Part shown: in pieces, positions 23,089 to 31,163 of the stretch
How the letters are laid out: every line of letters starts with the position of its first letter
Numbering within the stretch: the first letter of the stretch is position 1
Assembly (NCBI RefSeq): GCF_000374465.1
Contig: NZ_KB894536.1
Span: 1 to 51,302, forward strand
DNA length: 51,302 nucleotides
From: Ahrensia kielensis DSM 5890
GTDB taxonomy: Bacteria > Pseudomonadota > Alphaproteobacteria > Rhizobiales > Rhizobiaceae
Direction of reading: 5' to 3'
Program-made: the position numbers and the translations under genes
The notes under the pieces: model-generated
What the model saw: the letters and a program-made list of their open reading frames with translations, nothing else
Told to the model about the DNA's origin: nothing
Database searches by the model: none

Positions 23089-24170
23089 TAGTTTGATACC
23101 CTTCTGATCCATTGGTCGACAGCGACAGCTGCGATGATGAGCAATCCAATGAGTAAATAAGTCCATTGTGCATCAGCGCCCAGAAGCCGCAAGCCAAGCG
23201 TGAAAACGCCAACAATAAGCGCGCCGAACAGCATGCCAAGAACAGACCCGCGACCACCAAACAATGAGATGCCGCCAATAACCACAGCCGTTATTGATTC
23301 AATATTTGCTAACTGGCCTGAGGTAGGGGATACGGATCCGATGCGTCCGATAAGTGCCCAGCCTGCAAAGGCGCAAATCAATCCTGACAACATATAGACA
23401 GAAATAAGCGTGCGCTTGACGCGAACGCCTGACAGCTCTGCCGCATCGGGATCATCACCCACAGCGTAAACATGTCTTCCCCAAGCGGTTTCGCGCAGTA
23501 CATAGGTAAGGGCAAGAACTAAGGCGACTAGGAAAATAACGCCGTAGGTAAAGTTTGCACCGCCTCGTCCTGCTTCATCCGCACCAATGGTAAGGGTTGT
23601 GCCGAAAAATTGTAAAAGCGGCGCTTCGGTTGCGATTTCTTGGCTGCGAATGGTTTCATTCGCTGAATAGAGGAAGTTGGTTGCCAATATGATCTGCCAC
23701 ATGCCGAGCGTGACAATGAAAGGCGGGAGCTTCATGACCGCAACGAGCCATCCGTTGATGAAGCCGCATAACGTGCCACACAAGAGTCCGCAGGCGACGG
23801 CAACTTCAACCGGTAGGCCGTAACGGAACGTGAATTGGCCCATCACCACGGATGAAAGAACCATGATCGCACCAACGGACAAATCAATGCCGGCGGTCAA
23901 AATAACAAGCGATTGTGCTGCGCCAACAATGCCAACAATCGCAACTTGTTGAAGAATGAGCGTGAGCGCAAATGGTGAGAAAAATTTACTGCCAAGTAAA
24001 ATACCAAAAACAATGATTGCGAGAACAAGAACAATCAGAGGCACAAGGGACGGGGTTAAGTGCAGTCGGTGTTGTAAGCGGCCAACAAAACCGCGATCAT
24101 CATCTGCAAACTGAGCAACCGTTTGTGCATTGCTCGTCGCTAATTTTTCATAATCTTGAGCGTCAGCCAT
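23088..24170 (-). CDS. frcC: Fructose ABC transporter, permease
   Basis: This 360-residue permease has a long cytoplasmic N-terminus (about 45 residues) and then roughly ten membrane segments. The family motif AGIDLSVGAIMVLSSVVMGQ lies near residues 90-110, followed by MKLPPFIVTLGMWQI, the cytoplasmic loop GDDPDAAELSGVRVKRTL and VIGGISLFGGRGSVLG. These agree with FrcC. ATG at 24170 has GGGAGA upstream with good spacing. It lies 84 bp after frcB with a hairpin in between, and overlaps frcA by one base. Confidence 0.9.
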   Translation of the reverse strand: MADAQDYEKLATSNAQTVAQFADDDRGFVGRLQHRLHLTPSLVPLIVLVLAIIVFGILLGSKFFSPFALTLILQQVAIVGIVGAAQSLVILTAGIDLSVGAIMVLSSVVMGQFTFRYGLPVEVAVACGLLCGTLCGFINGWLVAVMKLPPFIVTLGMWQIILATNFLYSANETIRSQEIATEAPLLQFFGTTLTIGADEAGRGGANFTYGVIFLVALVLALTYVLRETAWGRHVYAVGDDPDAAELSGVRVKRTLISVYMLSGLICAFAGWALIGRIGSVSPTSGQLANIESITAVVIGGISLFGGRGSVLGMLFGALIVGVFTLGLRLLGADAQWTYLLIGLLIIAAVAVDQWIRRVSN

Positions 24171-24197
24171 AATTTCTCCCAGCATAAAATATTGGCA

Positions 24198-24226
24198 ATG
24201 AGGCGGCAAAAAATCAGCCGCCTCAT
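24198..24226 (-). terminator. Intercistronic hairpin between frcB and frcC
   Basis: A perfect 10-bp stem (ATGAGGCGGC / GCCGCCTCAT) with a 9-nt loop lies in the frcB-frcC gap. Read on the minus strand the loop is TGATTTTTT. It probably sets the ratio of binding protein to membrane components. Confidence 0.68.
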
Positions 24227-24254
24227 GTTAGAGTTTATCTATTTCAAAGGGAGA

Positions 24255-25286
24255 TCAACCCCAACACTTATCCATGCCTTCTTTGACACTGATTGATTCA
24301 ACGCCTTCTGCTGGCTTGTCGGTGACGAGTGCAACGCCTGTATCGAAGAAATCTTTGCCTTCGCTCAATGCTGGTTTCGTGCCGTCTTTTGCCCATGCTG
24401 CAATGGCCTCAATTCCCTTAGATGCCATCAAAAGTGGATATTGTTGCGATGTTGCGCCGATGACGCCGTCCGCAACATTTTGAACGCCTGGACATCCGCC
24501 ATCAACAGAAACGATTAGGACATCGTTTTCGCGCCCGATTGATTTTAAAGCCTCATAAGCGCCTGCGGCGGAAGGTTCATTAATGGTATAAACCACGTTG
24601 ATTTCTGAATCATTGGCCAGAAGGTTTTCCATCGCCTTGCGGCCACCTTCTTCGTTTCCTGCTGTTACGTCATTGCCAACGATACGCGGGTCGGTTTCAT
24701 CGCCCCATTTATTTGGGTCGCCAAGTTCAATGCCGAAACCCTGCAGGAAGCCCTGGTCGCGTAAAACACCGACGGTTGGCTGTGAAACTGCGAGATCAAG
24801 CATTGCAATTTTAGCGTTTGCTGCTTCAGCACCCAGAGATGCCGCTGCCCATTTACCAATCAATTCACCAGCTAAGAAATTATCTGTTGCGAATGTCGCA
24901 TCGGCAGCATCAATTGGGTTTAGCGGTGTATCAAGCGCGATCACCAACAGGCCAGCATCGCGGGCTTGTTGAACCGATGAAACGATTGATGAGGTATCAG
25001 ACGCCGTTATCAAAATGCCTTTCGCACCGTCTGCGATACAGGTTTCAATCGCTGCGACCTGCGTTTCGTGGTCACCGTCAATTTTGCCTGCAAAAGTTTT
25101 CAACTCAACACCAAGCTCTTCAGCTTTGGCTGCTGCGCCTTCTTTCATCTTCACAAAGAACGGGTTCGTGTCCGTTTTTGTAATAAGGCAAGCGCTAACC
25201 GAATGGCTTGCGGCTGAGGCTGGAGTGATCGCTGCTGCTGATGCAACTAGGGCGCCGACACCGGCTGCCAGAATGGACTTTTTCAT
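24255..25286 (-). CDS. frcB: Fructose ABC transporter, periplasmic binding protein
   Basis: This 343-residue protein has a signal peptide (residues 1-25, ending PASAAS) and a type-I binding fold. The [19 protein letters not shown] segment and [20 protein letters not shown] are characteristic of FrcB of rhizobia, as is [20 protein letters not shown] in the C-terminal lobe. S. meliloti FrcB binds fructose and also ribose and mannose. ATG 25286 has GGGAGGA seven nt upstream. It is the first gene of the operon and is divergent from frcR, with a near-ideal operator between them. Confidence 0.92.
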   Translation of the reverse strand: MKKSILAAGVGALVASAAAITPASAASHSVSACLITKTDTNPFFVKMKEGAAAKAEELGVELKTFAGKIDGDHETQVAAIETCIADGAKGILITASDTSSIVSSVQQARDAGLLVIALDTPLNPIDAADATFATDNFLAGELIGKWAAASLGAEAANAKIAMLDLAVSQPTVGVLRDQGFLQGFGIELGDPNKWGDETDPRIVGNDVTAGNEEGGRKAMENLLANDSEINVVYTINEPSAAGAYEALKSIGRENDVLIVSVDGGCPGVQNVADGVIGATSQQYPLLMASKGIEAIAAWAKDGTKPALSEGKDFFDTGVALVTDKPAEGVESISVKEGMDKCWG

Positions 25287-25379
25287 GATGTTCCTCCCAA
25301 GCGGCACCATGCCGCGAAACAAATAACGTCATCGTACATCTGATGACCCGCCTATTCAGACTCAAAAATTGATCGTTGT

Positions 25380-25410
25380 CAATTAATAAATCAAGTTTAT
25401 TTATTAATTG
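25380..25410. promoter_or_regulatory. 31-bp palindromic operator between frcB and frcR
   Basis: Perfect 12-bp arms CAATTAATAAAT and ATTTATTAATTG flank a 7-bp centre CAAGTTT. AT-rich dyads containing TTATTT/AAATAA-like cores are the operator form for ROK-family repressors (Mlc, NagC). It lies 94 bp upstream of frcB and 48 bp upstream of frcR, so one bound FrcR dimer could control both genes. Confidence 0.75.
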
Positions 25411-25457
25411 AATATGCGCACTATATATGTTGCAATAAATGGATTAGAGGAGGCGGT

Positions 25458-26660
25458 ATGAACGTGCCAGAAATTAGATCTCTTAGCGGCGGCGCTAATC
25501 AAAGCGGTTTGCGCGATTATAATGAGCGCTTGCTTCTGTCCATGCTGCTGCGCAATGGGCCGATGCCGGGAAGTGATTTGGCACGGCACGCGGGTCTGTC
25601 AGCACAGACAGTCTCAATCATTTTACGCAAACTGGAGAATGACGGTTTCTTGGAGCGCGGTGAACCGCAACGTGGACGAGTTGGAAAACCATCAATACCT
25701 ATGGGATTAGCTGCTGGCGGTGCCTATGCATATGGTTTGAAGATCGGAAGGCGCAATGCTGATCTTATTCTTATTGACTTTAAGGGTGGGATCCGCGCAC
25801 AAAAGAATTTTTCTTATGACTACCCAATGCCGGATCAGATTTTTGACTTTCTAGAAACTGGCATGAGCGACATTGCTTCTAATTTATCGTTGCTTGAGCG
25901 TGAGCGGATATGCGGCCTTGGTTTGGCTGCGCCATTCGAGTTGTGGAATTGGTATGAGTTTGCAGGCGCTCCGGCAGAAGAATTTTTGCGGTGGCGCGAT
26001 ATTGATTTTCGCGAACAGGTTTCGCGGTTTAGCGCATTGCCAATCTATATAATGAATGACGCTACAGCTGCCTGCCGTGCAGAACATGTTTATGGTCGGG
26101 GAAAAGAATTCCGCGATTATGCTTATTTCTTTATAGCAGCTTTTGTTGGTGGCGGCATCGTACTCAATCATTCTGTTTTTGAAGGCCATCAAGGCAATGC
26201 CGGTGCGTTGGGATCGCTAAGAAGCACGGGCCCAAATGGCGAGAGTCGACAATTAATTGACATCGCTTCAATCCATTTGCTTGAATCGCGATTAGAGCAA
26301 GCTGGGATAGACCGAAACATTTTATGGCGGCATCCGCAGGATTGGAGCGGTATCACACGTTACGTTGATGCGTGGATGGGCGAAACTGCGCAGGAGCTCG
26401 CCAAAGCTGCTTTATCAACCTGTTCGGTGATTGATTTCGAGGCGGTGCTCATCGATGGCGCTTTTCCTGAAAATATCCGCTTTGAATTGGCAGAAAGAAC
26501 GTCGCGCTATATTGCAAATCAAGATATGCGCGGATTAATCCCCCCCAAGATTGAAGCTGGAAGTATTGGCGGCAATGCCCGTGCATTGGGCGCGGCCAGC
26601 GGCCCGATTTTCGCACAATATTTACTAAACACAAATGTGGGTTTAGCTAAGGTTCAGTAG
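25458..26660 (+). CDS. frcR: ROK family transcriptional regulator of the fructose operon
   Basis: This 400-residue protein has an N-terminal winged helix (residues 18-75; LARHAGLSAQTVSIILRKLENDGFL, and RGRVGKPSIP) and a C-terminal ROK sugar-binding domain, with the FVGGGIVLNHSVFEGHQGNAGALG segment near residue 235. The cysteine cluster CxCGxxGC that binds zinc in typical ROK proteins is missing, as in FrcR-type regulators. It is expected to repress frcBCAK and to release DNA on binding a sugar or sugar phosphate. The divergent position and the 31-bp dyad support this. Confidence 0.88.
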   Translation: MNVPEIRSLSGGANQSGLRDYNERLLLSMLLRNGPMPGSDLARHAGLSAQTVSIILRKLENDGFLERGEPQRGRVGKPSIPMGLAAGGAYAYGLKIGRRNADLILIDFKGGIRAQKNFSYDYPMPDQIFDFLETGMSDIASNLSLLERERICGLGLAAPFELWNWYEFAGAPAEEFLRWRDIDFREQVSRFSALPIYIMNDATAACRAEHVYGRGKEFRDYAYFFIAAFVGGGIVLNHSVFEGHQGNAGALGSLRSTGPNGESRQLIDIASIHLLESRLEQAGIDRNILWRHPQDWSGITRYVDAWMGETAQELAKAALSTCSVIDFEAVLIDGAFPENIRFELAERTSRYIANQDMRGLIPPKIEAGSIGGNARALGAASGPIFAQYLLNTNVGLAKVQ

Positions 26661-26740
26661 GGAAAAGGTGTTGTTTCACGATATTATAATGATTTTTCAC
26701 TTTCTACTTTGATCGTTGAATCGGCAAGCTACACGCCGCG

Positions 26741-27520
26741 CTAGGAGTTAGGCACAAGTATCTGAACGCTATTTTCCTCTAATTTTTTGGTAAAGTCGGC
26801 GGCTGGCCGCTTGTCGCTTATGAGAGTGTCAATTTCATCAAACTTTGCGACATGTGTCAGATGCGTCTGACCAAATTTACTGGCGTCGATAAGAAAATTG
26901 CACCGTCGGCTTTGTCGTATCATGGCGCGTTTGACAGAGGCAAAGCCCTTAACAGCTTCCGTTACCCCGACATCACTGATGCCTGTGGCCCCAAGAAAGC
27001 AAGCATCTACGTTGTAGCCTGCTAAGTATTCACATGTTTCAAGGCCAATAACTGCAGCTTCGCGTGGTAGATATTCGCCAGGGGCAAGACGTACGTCGGC
27101 TTTGGGGTTTTGGCCTAAAATCATCGCTACCTGCAAACTGTTGGTAATTGCGATTATCTGTGTTTCGCGAAAGGCAAGAATACGTGCAAATTCCATCGTT
27201 GTGGCACCGGCGTCAATCATGATTGACGTGCCATCCTTGACTGTGGAAGCAGCAAATCGGCCAAGCCGTTCGCGCTCTGCGACACGTTGATGACGTCGCT
27301 CATCAAGATCACTGGGTGCTCCAGGGTGCTGCGCAGATGCGCCGCCGTGGGCTTTTTGCAACAACCCGCTGCGCCCCAACTCTTCAAAATCGCGGCGCAC
27401 TGTCTCGGTCGTGACGCCGAACTGTTTGGCCAATTCAGCAACGCGAACATGTGGTTTGAGCTTCAACTCAAGCAGTATTTGCGCGTGCCGTTCCTGCTTT
27501 CTGTATCGTCGTGTTAGCAC
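26741..27520 (-). CDS. DeoR family transcriptional regulator
   Basis: This 259-residue protein has the DeoR winged helix (residues 10-65; VAELAKQFGVTTETVRRDFEELG and LLQKAHGGA) and a DeoRC sensor domain with DAGATTMEFA, ITNSLQVAMIL and KGFASVKRAMIRQSRR, which in the family form a site for phosphorylated sugars or polyols. It is divergent from the PhnD-type transporter gene and convergent with frcR. Control of the transporter and HAD hydrolase genes is inferred from layout; a phosphorylated ligand would agree with both neighbours. Confidence 0.86.
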   Translation of the reverse strand: MLTRRYRKQERHAQILLELKLKPHVRVAELAKQFGVTTETVRRDFEELGRSGLLQKAHGGASAQHPGAPSDLDERRHQRVAERERLGRFAASTVKDGTSIMIDAGATTMEFARILAFRETQIIAITNSLQVAMILGQNPKADVRLAPGEYLPREAAVIGLETCEYLAGYNVDACFLGATGISDVGVTEAVKGFASVKRAMIRQSRRCNFLIDASKFGQTHLTHVAKFDEIDTLISDKRPAADFTKKLEENSVQILVPNS

Positions 27521-27655
27521 TTTTCACCCTCTTGCATGGCTACTTTATAGCGTAGTTTTGTAACATTTATTCAACAAAAAATATTGGAAATCCAAAATTT
27601 TGAAAGAATACATCTTGCTTATCGCAGATTTTAGTGGTGTCATTTCTCCTATCGT

Positions 27656-27671
27656 GTCCGGTTCGCCGGAC
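27656..27671 (+). promoter_or_regulatory. Leader hairpin upstream of the phnD-like gene
   Basis: A perfect GTCCGG / CCGGAC stem with a TTCG loop lies 27 bp before the ATG and is followed by AAAATATTTTT. It could be a DeoR operator dyad, a 5' stabilising hairpin, or a leader terminator. Confidence 0.45.
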
Positions 27672-27698
27672 AAAATATTTTTCTGGGAGGAGAAACAA

Positions 27699-28673
27699 AT
27701 GCTCAGACAAGCACCGTGGGCCACGACGATACTGGCAACACTTTTGATTACAACAGGCGCAGCCTATGCGCAGGAAGAGACAGCATCGCTGGACAGTCAA
27801 TATACTGATGCAGACGGCGATCTTGTTGCAGACGCACCGACTGATGCTGCTAAGCTGGATGACCCAAGCACACTCGTATTCGCTTACACACCCGTTGAAG
27901 ACCCTGCAATTTATGAAGATATTTGGACACCATTCATCGATCACCTTGAAAAGGTGACAGGCAAAGACGTTCAATTCTTTGCTGTTCAATCAAACTCGGC
28001 AGAAGTTGAAGCTATGCGCTCTGGACGTTTGCATATCGCCGGCTTCTCAACGGGCCCAACGCCCTATGCGGTTAACCTTGCTGGTGCAGTGCCATTTGCG
28101 ATCATGGGTAGCGATGATGGTCAGTTCGGTTACAAGCTTCAGATTTACACACAAGCCGACAGTGACATAAAAGAAGTTGCTGATATGGCTGGCAAGCGCA
28201 TCGCGCATACTTCACCAACATCAAACTCAGGTAATCTTGCGCCGCGTGCATTGTTCCCAGATCTCGGCGTCGTGCCGGATAAAGATTACGTTGTAAGTTA
28301 TTCCGGTTCCCACGATCAATCTATGTTGGGTGTGGTTGCAGGCGATTATGATGCTGCTCCTGTAGCATCGGAAGTGGTTGATCGTATGGCTGAGCGCGGT
28401 CTTTATGATCCTGCAAAAGTACGTATTGTGTGGGAAAGCGACCCATTTCCAACAACGTCTTACACTTTCGCGCATAATCTTGCGCCTGAGCTAAAAGAGA
28501 AAATCAAAGAGGCTTTCTTCAGCTTTGATTTTAAAGGTACGGCCCTTGGTGAAGAGTTCTCCGGTGTGAGCAAATTCATTCCGATTACATATAAGGATCA
28601 GTGGAAAGTTATCCGCCAGATTCAAAAAGCTAACGGTGTTCAATACACACCTGAAGGCCTTGCTGCAGAATAA
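27699..28673 (+). CDS. phnD: PhnD-type phosphate/phosphonate ABC transporter, periplasmic binding protein
   Basis: This 324-residue protein has a signal peptide (residues 1-24, ending GAAYAQ) and the PhnD fold. The mature N-terminus carries DPSTLVFAYTPVEDP, then GKDVQFFAVQSNSAEVEAMRSG and RLHIAGFSTGPTPYAVNLAG, and the phosphonate-binding loop region TSPTSNSG, which usually supplies Ser/Thr ligands for an oxyanion. ATG 27699 has GGGAGGAG upstream. It heads a transporter operon. The symbol names the family; with no phosphonate-breaking enzyme nearby, the real ligand may be another phosphorylated compound. Confidence 0.85.
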   Translation: MLRQAPWATTILATLLITTGAAYAQEETASLDSQYTDADGDLVADAPTDAAKLDDPSTLVFAYTPVEDPAIYEDIWTPFIDHLEKVTGKDVQFFAVQSNSAEVEAMRSGRLHIAGFSTGPTPYAVNLAGAVPFAIMGSDDGQFGYKLQIYTQADSDIKEVADMAGKRIAHTSPTSNSGNLAPRALFPDLGVVPDKDYVVSYSGSHDQSMLGVVAGDYDAAPVASEVVDRMAERGLYDPAKVRIVWESDPFPTTSYTFAHNLAPELKEKIKEAFFSFDFKGTALGEEFSGVSKFIPITYKDQWKVIRQIQKANGVQYTPEGLAAE

Positions 28674-28686
28674 TCAAAAGCGTTGG

Positions 28687-28710
28687 GGATCGGCACCTTG
28701 TTGCCGATCC
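28687..28710 (+). terminator. Intercistronic hairpin between phnD and phnC
   Basis: A perfect 9-bp stem (GGATCGGCA / TGCCGATCC) with a 6-nt loop lies between the binding-protein stop and the AAGGAG ribosome site of phnC. No U-tract follows, so it more likely stabilises the phnD message than ends it. Confidence 0.62.
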
Positions 28711-28727
28711 ATCCAAGGAGCTCGTAT

Positions 28728-29504
28728 ATGTTGAAAATCACCAACTTGGTCAAACGCTACGGTAATGGCGAGCCGGTTTTAAAAGATCTTGACTTGATGA
28801 TTGAGGGCGAAAGTGTCGTCTCTATTATCGGTTCATCGGGAGCAGGTAAGTCCACGCTTCTGCGTTGTATCAATCGGTTGGTAGAACCCACATCCGGCAG
28901 TATCGAGCTGAATGGCAATGAACTGACGAAGCTTAAAGGTCGGCAGTTACGAACAGCTAGGCGTAAAATCGGTATGGTCTTTCAAGGCTTCAACCTTGTC
29001 GACCGACTGACTGTGATGGAAAATGTTCAGTCAGGCCGTTTGGGTTACATCTCAACGTGGGCTGCTGTGACACGGAGTTATCCAAAAGAAGATATTCGCC
29101 GTGCATTCGAATTGATGGAGCGTGTCGGCATCGCTCATTATGCCAACAAACGAGCCGATGAGCTTTCTGGCGGTGAACGCCAACGTGTGGGTGTGGTTCG
29201 CGCTTTGATGCAGAACCCTGAAATATTACTGGCCGATGAACCGACGGCCTCGCTTGACCCTAAAACGTCTGAGCAAATTATGGAATTGTTGCGCAATCTT
29301 GCTGCTGAATTGAAGCTGCCTGTTCTCATCAATATTCACAATGTGACCGAAGCAAAAATCTATACCGACCGGATTGTTGGTATGCGCTACGGGCGGATTA
29401 TTTTTGATGATAAACCAGATGCACTCGACAAAGAGGCTATGGACAAAATCTATTCGGGCAATCCGCAAGCAGATCGTAACCAAAACATGTTGGAGACAGC
29501 ATGA
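28728..29504 (+). CDS. phnC: PhnC-type ABC transporter ATP-binding protein
   Basis: This 258-residue ABC ATPase has Walker A GSSGAGKST (about residues 35-43), the signature LSGGERQRVGVVRA, Walker B ILLADEPTASLD and the switch His as NIHN. FQGFNLVDRLTVMENV and the LGYISTWAAVTRSYP insertion are characteristic of PhnC. ATG 28728 follows AAGGAG at ideal spacing. Its stop overlaps the first phnE start (ATGA). Confidence 0.9.
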   Translation: MLKITNLVKRYGNGEPVLKDLDLMIEGESVVSIIGSSGAGKSTLLRCINRLVEPTSGSIELNGNELTKLKGRQLRTARRKIGMVFQGFNLVDRLTVMENVQSGRLGYISTWAAVTRSYPKEDIRRAFELMERVGIAHYANKRADELSGGERQRVGVVRALMQNPEILLADEPTASLDPKTSEQIMELLRNLAAELKLPVLINIHNVTEAKIYTDRIVGMRYGRIIFDDKPDALDKEAMDKIYSGNPQADRNQNMLETA

Positions 29505-30295
29505 GCGAGGTGCGTGATCATTGGCAAAAACCGCCTTTCATCGCCAATACCGCTTTACGTTGGCTCGTCTATGGCGGGGCGATAGCCTATTTTTTATGGG
29601 TCGGTGCAACGATGCCGATCAATTGGGTCCGTGTTTCAGAAGGTATAGGCAGGGCTGGTCAAATTTTTGGTGGAGCTTTTCCGCCAAGCTTTGAACGCAG
29701 CGGTCTGCTGATTGATGGATTTCTTGAAAGTTTAAAAATCGCATTGCTTGCAACGGCTGGTGGTGTGATTTTATCGATCCCAATCGCCTTTATGGCGGCG
29801 CGCAATATTGTACCCTTACCTGTTTATTATATTGGACGTGCGATCATTATTATTGCACGTAGTTTTCACCCCGTTATTGTTGCGATCATTTTCGTTAAGT
29901 CTGTTGGTTTTGGACCCTTTGCAGGCGTTCTAACGCTCATTGTGTATTCGATAGGCTTCGTTGCTAAAATGCTAGCGGAGCGAATTGAAGAGATTGATTT
30001 TGGACAAGTTGAAGCGATGCGCGCCGCAGGTGCACCTTATCTTTCTACTTTGTTTTATGCGATATTTCCTCAAATTATGCCCCGTCAAATCGGTTTGGCG
30101 ATCTATCAACTTGATTCCAATTTACGTGCTTCAGCAGTGGTGGGCCTCGTTGGTGCAGGCGGTATCGGTGCCACATTGGCTAACGCATTTGGGCGGTACG
30201 ATTACGATTTCGCATTAGCCATTACAATTGTCATCGTGGGCGTCATTTTGATTTCTGAAGGAATAAGCGGACAGATAAGGAAGCGCATCGGATGA
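29501..30295 (+). CDS. phnE: PhnE-type ABC transporter permease, first subunit
   Basis: This 264-residue inner-membrane protein has about six membrane segments. The cytoplasmic EAA loop reads EAMRAAGAPYLSTLFYAIFPQ, which docks on PhnC, and GLVGAGGIGATLANAFGRYDY is a conserved C-terminal stretch of the family. ARNIVPLPVYYIGRAIIIIARS is the matching central region. It overlaps phnC and the second permease gene by 4 bp on either side, so the three are coupled. The two permeases presumably form a heterodimer. Confidence 0.88.
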   Translation: MSEVRDHWQKPPFIANTALRWLVYGGAIAYFLWVGATMPINWVRVSEGIGRAGQIFGGAFPPSFERSGLLIDGFLESLKIALLATAGGVILSIPIAFMAARNIVPLPVYYIGRAIIIIARSFHPVIVAIIFVKSVGFGPFAGVLTLIVYSIGFVAKMLAERIEEIDFGQVEAMRAAGAPYLSTLFYAIFPQIMPRQIGLAIYQLDSNLRASAVVGLVGAGGIGATLANAFGRYDYDFALAITIVIVGVILISEGISGQIRKRIG

Positions 30296-31101
30296 GTACG
30301 ATTGCGGAAAAATTCGGTCGTGAAGATTGGGCGCGTTTTACACCCAAACAACGGCTGCAGCGCTATGCCGTTTTTGCTTTTAGCGCGTTAACACTTGGGT
30401 GGGCTATAAGCTCGATTGATGTCATATGGCCTTGGGTTTGGGATGCGCCAGAACAAATGGCAGATTTGTTCGGACGGATGTATCCACCCGATGCGCGTAA
30501 TCTAAAGACAATTCTCAGCGTCTTGCTGGAGACGGTGAATATTGCAACATTTGCAACTGTTCTTGGTGTCTTGCTGTCTTTGCCTGTTGCTTACTTAGCC
30601 GCTCAGAACACGACACCCAACCGGGCTACACTTTGGCTTGGGCGATTGATCCTTGTTACATCACGGTCGGTGAACACCATCATATGGGCATTGCTTTTTG
30701 TGGCGATTTTCGGCCCAGGAGTTGTTGCGGGTATTCTGGCTATCATGTTCCGCTCAATAGGTTTCATAGGCAAATTGCTTGGTGAAGCAATTGAAGAAAT
30801 TGATAAGCGTCCTGTAGAAGCTCTTGAGGCAACAGGTGCGTCCCGCTTCAAAGTAATTGTCTATGCGATTGTTCCGCAAGTTATACCGACATTTTGGGCG
30901 GTAGCGATATTGCGTTGGGACATAAATCTGCGTGAGTCCACTGTGCTTGGTCTTGTTGGAGCGGGAGGTATCGGTATTGTTTTGCAAGGTGCGATTGATA
31001 CGTTCAATTGGCCTGAGGCAGCAACGGTGTTACTCGCTATTATTGCTTTGGTAGTAATCGGTGAATTTATTGCCGCGTTTCTGCGTAGCCGTATTTTATA
31101 A
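30292..31101 (+). CDS. phnE: PhnE-type ABC transporter permease, second subunit
   Basis: This 269-residue protein is a paralogue of the preceding permease, with about six membrane segments, the EAA loop EALEATGASRFKVIVYAIVPQ and the LGLVGAGGIGIVLQGAIDTF segment. AQNTTPNRATLWLGRLILVTSRS aligns with the same region of the first permease. Double phnE genes are common in alphaproteobacterial phosphonate-type systems. The start overlaps the preceding stop by 4 bp (ATGA). Confidence 0.88.
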   Translation: MSTIAEKFGREDWARFTPKQRLQRYAVFAFSALTLGWAISSIDVIWPWVWDAPEQMADLFGRMYPPDARNLKTILSVLLETVNIATFATVLGVLLSLPVAYLAAQNTTPNRATLWLGRLILVTSRSVNTIIWALLFVAIFGPGVVAGILAIMFRSIGFIGKLLGEAIEEIDKRPVEALEATGASRFKVIVYAIVPQVIPTFWAVAILRWDINLRESTVLGLVGAGGIGIVLQGAIDTFNWPEAATVLLAIIALVVIGEFIAAFLRSRIL

Positions 31102-31113
31102 TATCAATGATGA

Positions 31114-31141
31114 GCACTGACGCACATAACGCATTCAGTGC
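31114..31141 (+). terminator. Hairpin between the second phnE and the HAD gene
   Basis: A 7-bp stem (GCACTGA / TCAGTGC) with a 14-nt loop lies in the 62-bp gap before the HAD gene. It is weaker than the other hairpins and may simply reduce expression of the last gene. Confidence 0.35.
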
Positions 31142-31163
31142 CTATATATAGGTACGTGATCGC

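Noticed and set aside
27610-27665. Pho box upstream of the PhnD-type gene (GTGTCAT followed by CTATCGT)
   Set aside because: The second repeat matches poorly and the spacing is off by one base; a DeoR gene is the more likely local regulator.
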